In this document: positions 1-9,181 of the stretch, piece by piece
How the letters are laid out: the number at the start of each line of letters is the position of its first letter
How positions within the stretch are numbered: position 1 is the stretch's first letter
Source: Pseudoalteromonas luteoviolacea NCIMB 1944
GTDB taxonomy: Bacteria; Pseudomonadota; Gammaproteobacteria; Enterobacterales; Alteromonadaceae
DNA: 64,000 nucleotides
NCBI RefSeq assembly: GCF_001625565.1
Contig: NZ_AUXS01000016.1
Coordinates: 310,001-374,000, forward strand
Direction of reading: 5' to 3'
Notes under the pieces: model-generated
The model's database searches: none
Told to the model about the DNA's origin: nothing
Seen by the model: the letters and a program-made list of their open reading frames with translations, nothing else
Made by a program: the position numbers and the translations under genes

Positions 1-374
1 TCTTTTACATAAAGAGACTTCCAATGACACCAGTTATGCTGTGCGGTGATCACTTCACATCCCGCCTTTTCTAACCGAGATTTCTCTGCCAAATAGTCAT
101 CTGATGATATTTCCAATGCGAAGTGATGTAAGCTTGAGCATGCAGGCTCAATTGAACTGATGTTATCCTTAGCGAATGCGGTGGGCAGCTCTTGCGCAAA
201 TAAGCCTAATACTTGCGTATGTCCCCCGTACCCTTCTGCGATTTTAAAAAAAGCGACTTTTGGTAATTCTTTGATTAGCTCAAGGCCAATAATGTTAGAA
301 TAAAAGCCTTTCATCTTATCTAGATCACGTACTCTGAGTACCGTTTCCCCTAACCCTTTAATTGCAGGATTCAT
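1..374 (-). CDS. VOC (glyoxalase/dioxygenase superfamily) protein, partial
   Basis: The reading frame begins MNPAIKGLGETVLRVRDLDK and continues off the left edge of the window, so only about 124 N-terminal residues are present. The segment VLRVRDLDKMKGFY followed by a beta strand, and later the SSLHHFALEIS strand with His and Glu, are the first and second metal-ligand strands of a vicinal-oxygen-chelate fold. A good ribosome site (AAGGAG) lies 6 bases before the ATG. Substrate cannot be told from the sequence; such single-domain proteins include glyoxalase I-like isomerases and antibiotic-binding proteins. Confidence 0.75.
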   Translation of the reverse strand, partial: MNPAIKGLGETVLRVRDLDKMKGFYSNIIGLELIKELPKVAFFKIAEGYGGHTQVLGLFAQELPTAFAKDNISSIEPACSSLHHFALEISSDDYLAEKSRLEKAGCEVITAQHNWCHWKSLYVK

Positions 375-693
375 CTATTTCTCCTTAAAACTATTTGGTG
401 TATCTATGTAATTTTATAAATCCCTAATTTATGATATTTAAAAGGCATTAATGATCAAGTGCACTTTTCTCATTAATTTTAGTAAGTTACCAATATAGGC
501 ATACTCGTTCAACGCGATTCTCATCTGCAAAATACCGCTCTCACTTATGCCAGCTTTATTCTGCTTTGCAAGGCTCTAAATCTCATGCCAGTAAATGAGC
601 TATGTCAACAAATCAACGACTCTGACCCCATTGATATGATTGAAAAAGAAACGTAAATTTAACCCCCACAAGCACCAAGGAGCAATAAACCCC
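375..693. other. Intergenic region between divergent genes
   Basis: No gene is seen. It must hold the promoters of the VOC gene and of the rightward three-gene operon. A TTG at 640 would extend the next gene by 18 codons, but there is no ribosome site before it. Confidence 0.5.
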
Positions 694-2277
694 ATGGCAA
701 GAGATGACAACAAAAAGACAATACTCGAGGGTCAAGCAGCGATAAACCTTTGGCTAGAAGGTGTCGATATCTGGAATCAGTGGGTAGCAGACAATCCTGT
801 TGCTGATATCAGCTTTGTAGATGCTGATTTTAGGCAGTATGACAAGGTTTCGTTTGAGCGTTACATGTTCCCAAAAGGTCATGTTAACTTTTCCCGTGCA
901 CAGTTTGGCAAAGGTGATGTTTACTTTGATCGAGCGCGATTTGGAGAGGGTGACGTTGACTTTTCCAGTGCACAATTCGGTGAGGGTGATATTAGCTTTG
1001 AAGGTGCGCTATTCGGCATTGGTAGTGCTTATTTTTACAATGCTCAATTTGGTCAAGGCGAAATAGACTTTTCTCGAGCACAATTTAGTAAAGGTATTGT
1101 TAGCTTTGAGTTTGCACAATTTGGTGAGGGCGACGTTAACTTTTACTCTACACAATTTGGTGAGGGTGATGCTTACTTTTACAACACCCTGTTTGGTAGG
1201 GGCAATGTTTACTTTTACTGTGCGCAATTTGGTGAGGGCAATGTTAGCTTTGAAGGTGCACAATTTGGCCAAGGGTTTGTTAATTTTTACGGAACACAAT
1301 TTGGTACGGGTGATGTTTACTTTGATGGCGTACAGTTTGAACAAGGCGATGTCAGCTTTTACGGTACACAATTTGGGGAGGGTACTATTGGCTTTTCCAA
1401 TGTACAATTTGGGAAGGGCGATGTAAGCCTGGCATCAGCCAAAATTCTAGGACGGCTAGAATTTTCTAACCTTGTAAAAGTAAATAAAATTAGTGGCTTA
1501 TCTTTCAAATTTACGACTTTTGAAGGCCCTGTTGACATGGATGGCAATGAGTTCCACTGCATTCCTGACTTTACCAATACAAAACTTTCCCACCAGCTAA
1601 GCTTGAGCCACTTCTCTGTTAAACCCAAAATGCGCAATAAAGGAAAGTTATTTGTAAAAACTCTCATCGGGTTACGGCGGATTTGGCTTGGTTCCCAACT
1701 TAGGTTCTCAAGCACTAAAAAAGCGATAAAACTCTCAAGAATAATGGCGAAAAAATTCCCTTGGTTAGCCCAAACTACTGCGGCTGATAGGCAAGATATA
1801 GATCGACTAAGACGACTTAAGGAATTGGCTGAAAGTAACAAACATCATAAGCTTGCTTTAGACCTACATATTGAGGAAATGAAATGTAGCCGCTGGATTG
1901 AAACGCCTTGGCACCAACTTTTCACTGAGTTTCTGTTTCAAAAGCTTGGCGATTATGGGCGTAGTGTTTTGCGACCCATAGTCTCACTCATTTTACTCTG
2001 GTTAGTATGCGCCCCAATATATGCAACAGCATCCAATAACAAAGAAATTTCCTTTGATGCACTCATATTTTCTTTTTCTCAAATGTTCTCCATAATACCG
2101 AGTTCAAAAGATGCACGTACAGAGTCATCTCAAGCACTTTACGGCACCTTGATTGACGGTAAACTAGTTGTGGACGTCCCTCACATGGTGTTTGTTGTAG
2201 CTGGGGTACAATCTCTTGCATCTGTTGCGCTGGTGTTTTTAATAGGTCTTGCACTGCGTAACAGGTTCAGAATATAA
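694..2277 (+). CDS. Pentapeptide-like repeat protein with C-terminal membrane domain
   Basis: About 527 residues. The ATG at 694 is preferred over the upstream in-frame TTG at 640 because AAGGAG lies at 677-682 and the product then opens like other pentapeptide-repeat membrane proteins (ILEGQAAINLWLEGVDIWNQW). Residues about 59 to 250 are 16 tandem 12-residue units of the form FGxGDVxFxxAQ. Phe spacing alternates 5 and 7, so this is a pentapeptide-type right-handed beta helix with a two-residue insertion in every second turn. A basic amphipathic stretch follows, then two hydrophobic helices near the C-terminus (SVLRPIVSLILLWLVCAPIY and VAGVQSLASVALVFLIGLAL) enclosing a polar loop, which recalls a two-helix channel pore. 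It is the first gene of an operon with endonuclease I and a coiled-coil protein. Role unknown; a membrane sensor or channel is an inference. Confidence 0.75.
   Translation: MARDDNKKTILEGQAAINLWLEGVDIWNQWVADNPVADISFVDADFRQYDKVSFERYMFPKGHVNFSRAQFGKGDVYFDRARFGEGDVDFSSAQFGEGDISFEGALFGIGSAYFYNAQFGQGEIDFSRAQFSKGIVSFEFAQFGEGDVNFYSTQFGEGDAYFYNTLFGRGNVYFYCAQFGEGNVSFEGAQFGQGFVNFYGTQFGTGDVYFDGVQFEQGDVSFYGTQFGEGTIGFSNVQFGKGDVSLASAKILGRLEFSNLVKVNKISGLSFKFTTFEGPVDMDGNEFHCIPDFTNTKLSHQLSLSHFSVKPKMRNKGKLFVKTLIGLRRIWLGSQLRFSSTKKAIKLSRIMAKKFPWLAQTTAADRQDIDRLRRLKELAESNKHHKLALDLHIEEMKCSRWIETPWHQLFTEFLFQKLGDYGRSVLRPIVSLILLWLVCAPIYATASNNKEISFDALIFSFSQMFSIIPSSKDARTESSQALYGTLIDGKLVVDVPHMVFVVAGVQSLASVALVFLIGLALRNRFRI
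868..1443 (+). repeat. Sixteen tandem 36-bp coding repeats
   Basis: Sixteen units of 36 bp, each encoding a 12-residue FGxGDVxF-type unit, run without gaps inside the repeat protein. Units differ at several bases, so they are old. The same periodicity creates long shadow frames on both strands, which are not genes. Confidence 0.9.
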
Positions 2278-2287
2278 GGATTAATTG

Positions 2288-2902
2288 ATGAAACATATCT
2301 TTTTTTTATTAGCAGGGCTGGTAATGATCTCCCCGACTTTTGCTGATGAATCTGAGTATAAAAAAGTGCGCGACAAAGTTTTCTGGATAAAATTGTACAA
2401 TCAGGATTATGAAACATTCTATTGTGGTAAACCCAAAAAAGCAGGTGAAAAGGTAACACTTGAGCACATATATCCTGCCGCTTGGATTGCCGAGTCGTTA
2501 AAGTGCACATCACGCAAAAGTTGTAAACACGATAAATACCGTGAAGCGACATCAGACTTACATAATCTATGGCCCGCAGATAAACGCTATAAAACAAGCC
2601 GACAAAGCCTCCCCTTTGGTACGATCCCAGAAAATAATCCTTATTTTAAAAACGATAGCTGCGACTTTGAGCGCACATTGGGTAAGAAGGCAATTGTCGA
2701 GCCAAGAGACGAAATTAAAGGTCAAGTTGCACGCAGTTTGCTATACATGATCCACTACTATGACTTACCACATAAGGACATGTTGCCATTGCTCGTAAAG
2801 TGGCATACTGAATATCCACCAACTCCGGCAGAAATAGAAAGACAAGATCGCATTGAAGCAATTCAAGGTCGCACCAATGAGTTTGTAAAAGGAAATATTT
2901 AA
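2288..2902 (+). CDS. Endonuclease I family secreted nuclease
   Basis: 204 residues. The ATG at 2288 has AAGGA 7 bases upstream; the TTG just before it is less likely. The N-terminus (KHIFFLLAGLVMISPTFA) is a cleavable signal peptide, so the enzyme acts in the periplasm or outside. The His-metal finger motif of the family is present as LEHIYPAAW, with DLHNLWPA, EPRDEIKGQVARSLLYM and four Cys likely to form disulfides, as in Vibrio/E. coli EndA. The expected reaction is non-specific DNA cleavage. It begins 10 bp after the repeat-protein stop, and the next gene starts at the base after its own stop, so the three genes are almost certainly co-transcribed and translationally coupled. That context is unusual for EndA, which normally stands alone. 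Confidence 0.88.
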   Translation: MKHIFFLLAGLVMISPTFADESEYKKVRDKVFWIKLYNQDYETFYCGKPKKAGEKVTLEHIYPAAWIAESLKCTSRKSCKHDKYREATSDLHNLWPADKRYKTSRQSLPFGTIPENNPYFKNDSCDFERTLGKKAIVEPRDEIKGQVARSLLYMIHYYDLPHKDMLPLLVKWHTEYPPTPAEIERQDRIEAIQGRTNEFVKGNI

Positions 2903-4222
2903 ATGTTTCAAGAGTTTCGAGACTTCCTAACCATAACGCTTGCCAAGCGGTTATCTAGCCCTTTTTTAGGTACTTTCATATTTACATGGGCTGTCGTGAA
3001 TATAGATATGGTATTGCTGGTATTTTCCAATGTTCCTTGGGATGTACAACAAGCAAATATAACCAGTTACTATACTAAATTTGAATGGTATCGACTGGTA
3101 CTTCCGTTATTGATAACCGGATTTTATGTCTTTGTTTGGCCTTATTTGGACATGTATATCTTTAAATTTACCAAAGAGCTTAACTTTAAATTTAAAGAAC
3201 TGCAGATCAAACTCGAAGGTGAACAACCAATATCGAAAGATGAGCTTGATACCCTTAGAGCCAGCCATAAAGCAGATAAAAAAGCTTATGATGCAGATAT
3301 TGAAGCGCACGAAAAAACAATTAAGCAATTGAAAGATGAGGTAAAAGAGTTAGAGTCCCGGCCAACACAAGAAGCGTTCGATAAGTTAACTGCAGAGCGA
3401 GATTCTCGACCGACTCAAGAGGCCTTTAACAATATACAAGTGGAGCTTAAAGAGAGGCCCAGTATCAATGCGTATAATGATTTGAAAAATGAATACTCAC
3501 AAGCAGCCGATGATGCAAAGGCCAATAAGTCAGGCTGGGATGAAGAGGTAAAATTACACGAAAACCTCAAACAAGAGAGAAAAAAAGAAAATGACCAGCT
3601 CTCGAAATTAATGGCGGAAGTCGAGCAACTCAAAAACAGCAATACCGAATTACAAAATAACCTTAAAGATTCTCAAATTGATTGGCTCAATACTGTTAAT
3701 AATGAACTTAAGTCTGAAAAAGCAGCTTTCACAATAGACTTTGATGAAACTGGTGTACTCGTTTCAAAACCAACCCATGATGAGACCAATAGAGAAGATA
3801 TACACTACAACTACTCATACAAACTGGACAGTGATTTAGTTAAACTAATCCTCTCTAAGAAGAAAACGGTACCTAAGCCAGAAATTAGGTTTACACAAAA
3901 AGACATCCCTGATCATATTTGGGAGTACTTTACCAATGTTCACTTTAATCGGCTTTCAAACACCTTACCAACTGACGGTGCGTTAATAGGTAGTAATCAG
4001 TTTGATTTTCAAATGAAAGAAGATCTTGATTCTTGGGACGCGTACAGTGTTCTTGAGCATTGGTATTCAACTGAGCAATCAAATGATCCTGCGCCCATGA
4101 AAAATAAAAGCACAATACAAAACAAATACAACTCTTCACTGGTGTCAAAAAATGTCAAAAAAGACAGAAACCACGAAAAATTGACCGATTCCAGTGACAC
4201 AAAAAGCAAAGAAAGTGAATAA
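2903..4222 (+). CDS. Membrane-anchored coiled-coil protein, unknown function
   Basis: 439 residues, not recognised. Residues about 20-45 and 66-90 are two hydrophobic segments (LGTFIFTWAVVNIDMVLLVF; VLPLLITGFYVFVWPYLDMY). From about 95 to 275 comes a charged coiled coil with short repeats containing SRPTQEAF/ERPSINAY. A compact region (about 280-400) is followed by a Lys/Ser-rich tail. The TAA of endonuclease I touches its ATG (TAAATG). The N-terminus resembles small membrane proteins with a WAVVN segment near the second helix. It may couple the membrane repeat protein to the periplasmic nuclease, but nothing in the sequence proves this. Confidence 0.65.
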   Translation: MFQEFRDFLTITLAKRLSSPFLGTFIFTWAVVNIDMVLLVFSNVPWDVQQANITSYYTKFEWYRLVLPLLITGFYVFVWPYLDMYIFKFTKELNFKFKELQIKLEGEQPISKDELDTLRASHKADKKAYDADIEAHEKTIKQLKDEVKELESRPTQEAFDKLTAERDSRPTQEAFNNIQVELKERPSINAYNDLKNEYSQAADDAKANKSGWDEEVKLHENLKQERKKENDQLSKLMAEVEQLKNSNTELQNNLKDSQIDWLNTVNNELKSEKAAFTIDFDETGVLVSKPTHDETNREDIHYNYSYKLDSDLVKLILSKKKTVPKPEIRFTQKDIPDHIWEYFTNVHFNRLSNTLPTDGALIGSNQFDFQMKEDLDSWDAYSVLEHWYSTEQSNDPAPMKNKSTIQNKYNSSLVSKNVKKDRNHEKLTDSSDTKSKESE

Positions 4223-4258
4223 TAAATTAATCAAGAAAATAGCTTAAGAGCAGATGAC

Positions 4259-4302
4259 TTGCTTCACAATACATACTCATTGTTAAATGTGTTGTGAAGC
4301 AA
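4259..4302. terminator. Inverted repeat after three-gene operon
   Basis: Perfect 11-bp arms (TTGCTTCACAA and TTGTGAAGCAA) flank a 22-base loop 37 bp after the stop codon. There is no strong T-run, so this may be a weak terminator or an mRNA-stabilising hairpin. The rest of the gap to 4537 shows nothing convincing. Confidence 0.4.
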
Positions 4303-4537
4303 TGACTTTAACCCCGATTTTTGACGTGCTATTTAGTTACGGTGACTGAACCAGAGTTATTTAATAGAGGTTAATTATCACCTCCTATTTTTTGATGTTC
4401 ACTTAAAACCAGCAAAAACTGCCTTCATATTTATGGTGCGGCCCTTGTGTTTCATAGGTTAAATTAGACAAGCCAAAGCCGGTAGGTGCGATACTCTGGC
4501 TTCCCTCCGGCCTGAATAAACTTCTGAATTTAAACTT

Positions 4538-4831
4538 TTAATCTTTTTTTATTTTAAATTCGAGCTGAACTTTTTGATTTTCTTTTTTAGTTGGTACGCC
4601 ATTTACCAATTTAGGCCTGTACTTCCACTTTTTTAGGGAGTTTATTGCTTCATTGTCAAAAAATCCCTCGTGGCTAGATTCTACGACCTCAATATTTTCA
4701 GTTTGGCCCTGCTCATTAATATCAAAAGACAAAATAACATAGCCATCTCCAATCGCTTGCTGTTGCTTATCGCTTGAACTAGCGCATGAGCATAAAATCA
4801 AAATTAACGACAATATCAAACTAACTTTCAC
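4538..4831 (-). CDS. TonB C-terminal domain lipoprotein
   Basis: 97 residues from a GTG start at 4831, chosen because AGAGG lies 5 bases upstream and the product then opens with a lipoprotein signal (KVSLILSLILILCSC, Cys as lipid site). The mature part (about 25-97) is one TonB-C-like fold: VILSFDINEQGQTENIEVVES, then AINSLKKWKYRPKLVNGVP, then a strand QKVQLEFKI. The xxxLKKWKYRP motif is diagnostic. It has no proline-rich spacer or transmembrane helix and so is not a classical TonB. Such small lipoproteins occur widely in Alteromonadales with unknown roles. It stands alone. Confidence 0.75.
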   Translation of the reverse strand: MKVSLILSLILILCSCASSSDKQQQAIGDGYVILSFDINEQGQTENIEVVESSHEGFFDNEAINSLKKWKYRPKLVNGVPTKKENQKVQLEFKIKKD

Positions 4832-5206
4832 TACGACCTCTTCTTTTATAACCCGCGCCGATGTAATCAACGCAATAAATGTTGGCTAACAATTTGCCAC
4901 GAAAAATCGCAAAATGCCAATTTACCACCGCAATAATAAATAATTTTTAATGCATTACTTTGCCCAACTTTTAAACTATTTTTTGAATGGGAGCGACTAT
5001 CTTTAATTAACATAGTTTATGTTGAGATACCGCCTTAACGGCACGCGATAAATCTAATCAACAACATTAATTAGTCTATGTCGTTGACTGGGCTGATACG
5101 ACCTACAGCGTGTAAACATGGGCCAAGATAGTTGCGCAATAGTCCTTTTAAATTGACGGTAGTATTATCGAGCACCACTTGACCCATTTATCACATCGGT
5201 AATTAA
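4832..5206. other. Intergenic region
   Basis: Nothing convincing. It contains the promoter of the TonB-C lipoprotein and the downstream end of the oxoamine synthase gene. Confidence 0.4.
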
Positions 5207-8200
5207 CTAAACAAGCTCTGCTACTTCGCTATTTTGATGTGTAGTTACGCGATGGCTACTTTGCTCAATAAACCTTGCCATAAACCATACAAACGCTTCG
5301 GTCTGCCCTTTCAAAGTGCAGCCACTTTGGCACACAGCTTCAAGCAACCCCTGTACATCACCAGTGACTAGCGCCTGTAGTGCCTCTAGGCTTGTGATAT
5401 GCAACTCACAATATGCTAAATCGCTCTTTTGATTGTACAAAATATGCACTTCCTTATTTTTTATCACCAAGGTAGCAGTGGGGTCATTTGAGTTAAGGCA
5501 TATAGTAACAGTCAACTCAGGCAGCTGGTTTTCAGTGCTTCTTAGGTAAGCCTTAAGATAATAAACAAATCCATCTAGCCAGCGATTTAAATTAGGTGCT
5601 GCTGTTACAAGTTCCTCTAATTCTGTATTGCTGCTACTTTTTGCAAGCGCAGAAAAATGCGCATTGACTTCCTGTTCTGCTTCGATGAGTGCGTTAACTG
5701 TATAATCAATATCTTCATAGGTATGAGATGCCGAACAAATAAACCGCAAACGCCCACGCCCTTTTTCAACAATGGGATAGGTAACCGCTAAGGTTTGCAC
5801 ACCTCGTTGATACAAACTTTGAACAATGGCATATAACTTGTCTTTGTCTCCAAAATGAGGCGTCACTATTGGCCCATCTCCAGTGCCAAGATCAAAGCCT
5901 GCTTGCTTGAATTTATTACGCATATAACGAGTACGATCCCAAAGCTGCGCTCTCATCGCATCGTCACTTTGTAAAATGCGCAGAGACGCAAGCGCAGCGG
6001 CGATATCCGCGGGACTAATTGATGCTTGAAAGATATAAGCTCTCGACGCTGACTTAAGCAGGTTTACGTGCTTTTCACTGGCTGCGATAACTCCCCCAAT
6101 ACTCCCCATCGCCTTGCTTAAAGTGGTCATAATAAAATCGACCTGATCGCTAACCCCCTGCTGTGCACAAACGCCAGCACCTCGTTCGCCGTAGAAACCA
6201 AATGAGTGAGCTTCATCGACCAGAACAAGTGCACCATGTTGCTTTGCCGTTTTTACTATTTCTGCAACAGGTGCAATGCCCTCTCCCATACTGTATACAC
6301 TTTCTAATACGACTAAGGTGGTGCGATATGGAGATTGTTCCTGTTCTAAAACGCTTGCAAGGTCGTCTTTGTCATTGTGCTTAAACGTGCGGATAGTTGC
6401 GCCACTCAACCTAGCACCGTCAACAATAGAGGCATGACAAAGTTGATCTATCACAACTACGTCATTTGCTCCGAGGATCCCTGAAATTGCCCCCAGATTC
6501 GCTGTATACCCTGTTGGGAAAAGGCAGGCACTGTCTTTGCCAACGAGTTTGGCAAACTCTTTTTCGAACTCGACATGTTGACCTGTCATGCCTGTGGCAG
6601 CTGCCGATATCCCCATCCCGGTGCCATAAGTTTGCAGTGCATCAGAGGCTTGTGCGATAACCTGCGGGTCGCGATTAAACCCAAAATACAAGTTAGTCGA
6701 CCAAATTATGGACTCTCGCTGCTCGTCATTGTAACTGTCACCAATAAGACCTCTAGACGCGCTGCCTGTGTGCAACACTTTACCATAAGGGTTACGGCGT
6801 AAACGGTTGACCATGCTCAATATTGCCTCAACTAACACGCTTTTATCGTCAATACTCCAGGCCTGTACACTCGCACAGCCAAATGTCGGATGGCTGGATT
6901 GCAATAAGGTTTGAAACTGGCTCAATGTTTCAACATCGCGTGTAGCCTCATTTACATTCAACTGCGCTTGTGAACGTCCCGCCAACAAATGATTTGCAAG
7001 TAATGCGGGTGTTGGAAAAGTTAAAATGATGGCAGGGGTTAAAGATGAACCAAGCGCGCTGTTTATTCTGCTTGCAAGCTCCATCAAACTTAACGAATCA
7101 ACCCCTAAACTATCAAAGCTGTGATCCTGATTGATCAAGGTTAGATCAGCCACACCCAGTAATGCCGCAACCGCCTGTTGAATAAGTGAAACCGTCTTGG
7201 AAAATTGCCCATGATTTGCAGGTGAACTTTGAGCTAACTGGTGAGTTTGACTAGCATGCCTCACTTGAGCCAAATCGGGCAGCTTACTGCGATCTAATTT
7301 GTCATTGGGTAACAGTGGCAGTGCGTCCAAAGACATATAAAGTTGTGGCACCATGTAACTTGGTAATTGCTCTAAAAGCAACGACTTTAAATTCTCGTGG
7401 CTAGGCGCATCTTGTTGCTCTACTAAATATGCGACAAGTGATTTTTGCCCTGAATCACTCTCTACAGCACTCACAGCCGCAGCGCGAATAAATGGGAGTG
7501 ACTCAATCTTGGATTCTATTTCACCAAGCTCAATTCTGAACCCACGGATCTTTACCTGTTGATCTATTCTCCCTAAAAACTCAATGTCACCGTCATCGTT
7601 CCAGCGGCATAAATCACCTGTTTTGTAGAGTCTTTGTTTAGGCAGGTGTTCGTCGACTTGTACTTCAACAAAGCGAGTTCGTGTTTGCTCATCATCATTC
7701 AAATACCCTCGTGCCAACTTATTACCACCAAGACACAACTCCCCTGCCATCCCCTTACTGACGGGCTGAAGCGTATCATCTAAGATGTAAGCAACAGAGC
7801 TTCCAACGGGTCGACCAATTGGGATTGTTTTTGCGCCCACGGCTATGTCTTTTAACGTTGAAAATATGGTGTCTTCAGTGGGACCGTACGCATTGACAAC
7901 CCGTGGCCTTGGACTGAGACTGTGCACTTTGTCAACCAGCGCGGATTTGAGCGCTTCTCCTCCAAATACCACACATTCGATATTTTCTGGTAGCGGCCCA
8001 CTATTGAGTATTGCCTGCATGGATGAGGGGACCATAACGCAGGCTTTGACTTTATTTGCACGAGGGAGTGATGTCAGTGCGAGTGCATTTTGTGCAAGAA
8101 TAACGGTGCCACCCAAAGACAAAGTACCCAGAGTCTCCATCACAGATGTATCAAAACACACTGATGCCGCAGCCAATACTCCTGCTAATTCCTGCGGCCC

Positions 8201-8782
8201 AAACAAGTTACTTAACGCGTGGCTCATAGCCACAAGGTTTTGATGTTCAATCGCAACTCCCTTTGGGTTTCCTGTAGAACCCGAGGTGTAAATAACGTAG
8301 GCCAAATCATCGTATTTTGGACAATAATTAGGTTCAACACTTTGCTGGGATAGATCGAGCGAATCCAGACTAATGCAGGTTTTCACGTGTGTACAAAGTG
8401 CAGCGGTGTCACTGTTATCGACAATGGCAGCCTGTGCTTTGGAGTGAGACAACATATACTCTACACGGCTTTTTGGATAACTTGGATCAAGCGGGATGTA
8501 TGCACAACCCGCCTTGTGTATGCCAATCATCGCAGCAATTAATTGCCACTTTCTCGACATACACACGGCAATGAGAGAGGCCTGCGGAATGCTCTGGGCT
8601 TCAATGGCAGCTGCGATTGTCCAAGCCGCAGACATAAGCTGTACATAGGAAATTTCTTCAGTCCCATCGATGATTGCGATACTGTTTGGGGCCTGTTGTG
8701 ATTGCCGCTTGATAAGGGCATAAATCGTTTCATGCTCATCACTTACATTATGATCAGCCGCCTTATTAATTGCCTTGTGCAT
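5207..8782 (-). CDS. Adenylation-carrier-alpha-oxoamine synthase fusion (NRPS-like)
   Basis: 1191 residues. An NRPS adenylation domain (about 15-510) shows YTSGSTGNPKG at 165, FDTSVME at 210, NAYGPTE at 297, YKTGD at 386, GRIDQQVKIRGFRIE at 404 and the A10 Lys at about 495. A carrier domain has LGVDSLS with the phosphopantetheine Ser at 563. Residues about 690-1080 form a PLP alpha-oxoamine synthase (BioF/HemA/SPT/CqsA class) with HASIVDG at 783, DEAHS at 856 and the Schiff-base Lys in TTLSKAMGS at 890. About 110 extra residues follow. The expected chemistry is acid activation by ATP, loading on the carrier, then decarboxylative condensation with an amino acid to give an alpha-aminoketone. 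The Asp that binds alpha-amines is present (FDTS), hinting that an amino acid is activated. No condensation or release domain is seen. Start: GGAAA 7 bases before the ATG. Confidence 0.9.
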   Translation of the reverse strand: MHKAINKAADHNVSDEHETIYALIKRQSQQAPNSIAIIDGTEEISYVQLMSAAWTIAAAIEAQSIPQASLIAVCMSRKWQLIAAMIGIHKAGCAYIPLDPSYPKSRVEYMLSHSKAQAAIVDNSDTAALCTHVKTCISLDSLDLSQQSVEPNYCPKYDDLAYVIYTSGSTGNPKGVAIEHQNLVAMSHALSNLFGPQELAGVLAAASVCFDTSVMETLGTLSLGGTVILAQNALALTSLPRANKVKACVMVPSSMQAILNSGPLPENIECVVFGGEALKSALVDKVHSLSPRPRVVNAYGPTEDTIFSTLKDIAVGAKTIPIGRPVGSSVAYILDDTLQPVSKGMAGELCLGGNKLARGYLNDDEQTRTRFVEVQVDEHLPKQRLYKTGDLCRWNDDGDIEFLGRIDQQVKIRGFRIELGEIESKIESLPFIRAAAVSAVESDSGQKSLVAYLVEQQDAPSHENLKSLLLEQLPSYMVPQLYMSLDALPLLPNDKLDRSKLPDLAQVRHASQTHQLAQSSPANHGQFSKTVSLIQQAVAALLGVADLTLINQDHSFDSLGVDSLSLMELASRINSALGSSLTPAIILTFPTPALLANHLLAGRSQAQLNVNEATRDVETLSQFQTLLQSSHPTFGCASVQAWSIDDKSVLVEAILSMVNRLRRNPYGKVLHTGSASRGLIGDSYNDEQRESIIWSTNLYFGFNRDPQVIAQASDALQTYGTGMGISAAATGMTGQHVEFEKEFAKLVGKDSACLFPTGYTANLGAISGILGANDVVVIDQLCHASIVDGARLSGATIRTFKHNDKDDLASVLEQEQSPYRTTLVVLESVYSMGEGIAPVAEIVKTAKQHGALVLVDEAHSFGFYGERGAGVCAQQGVSDQVDFIMTTLSKAMGSIGGVIAASEKHVNLLKSASRAYIFQASISPADIAAALASLRILQSDDAMRAQLWDRTRYMRNKFKQAGFDLGTGDGPIVTPHFGDKDKLYAIVQSLYQRGVQTLAVTYPIVEKGRGRLRFICSASHTYEDIDYTVNALIEAEQEVNAHFSALAKSSSNTELEELVTAAPNLNRWLDGFVYYLKAYLRSTENQLPELTVTICLNSNDPTATLVIKNKEVHILYNQKSDLAYCELHITSLEALQALVTGDVQGLLEAVCQSGCTLKGQTEAFVWFMARFIEQSSHRVTTHQNSEVAELV

Positions 8783-9181
8783 TTTACGTTTCCTTTTATG
8801 GTTTTTGTTATGGATTTAATTATTCTTAAACACGGCATAAAAGGTATCAGAAAGGTAAGTAAATTACGTTTAAGTTAAGTAGGTGTTTCTAATATATGTA
8901 CTATGTACAATTCGATAGTAGTGCAACCACTGACAACTCATCACGACTGGTGGTTTAAACTGTTACCGAAGCAATTTAATTGCCTTTTCTTAGTATCCCT
9001 ATAACTTGCTGTGGATTTGAATTGCGCGTAAAGCGGGCATGAACCTCCCCTGCAATATTCGACTCACACTAGCTTGCGTTTTTTCCCTTCAATCCTCAGA
9101 GTTCTCCCTGTGTATGCAGTTAGGCAAGTGTGTAAGCTCATGCTCTGTGACTATAGAGCCAACCAATAAAGGAGCGAACCG
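8783..9181. promoter_or_regulatory. Divergent promoter region
   Basis: About 400 bp separating the minus-strand oxoamine synthase gene from the plus-strand 784-aa gene. It must hold both promoters. No operator could be recognised. Confidence 0.5.

Noticed and set aside
754..1426. Several open frames on both strands inside the repeat region
   Set aside because: They are by-products of the 36-bp repeat, with repetitive Lys/Thr-rich products and no ribosome site.
868..1443. CRISPR-like regular repeats
   Set aside because: The repeats are gapless, in frame and encode protein units; there are no spacers.
5207..8782. Full NRPS/PKS cluster
   Set aside because: Only one multidomain gene is present; no condensation, ketosynthase, thioesterase or transporter gene is adjacent.
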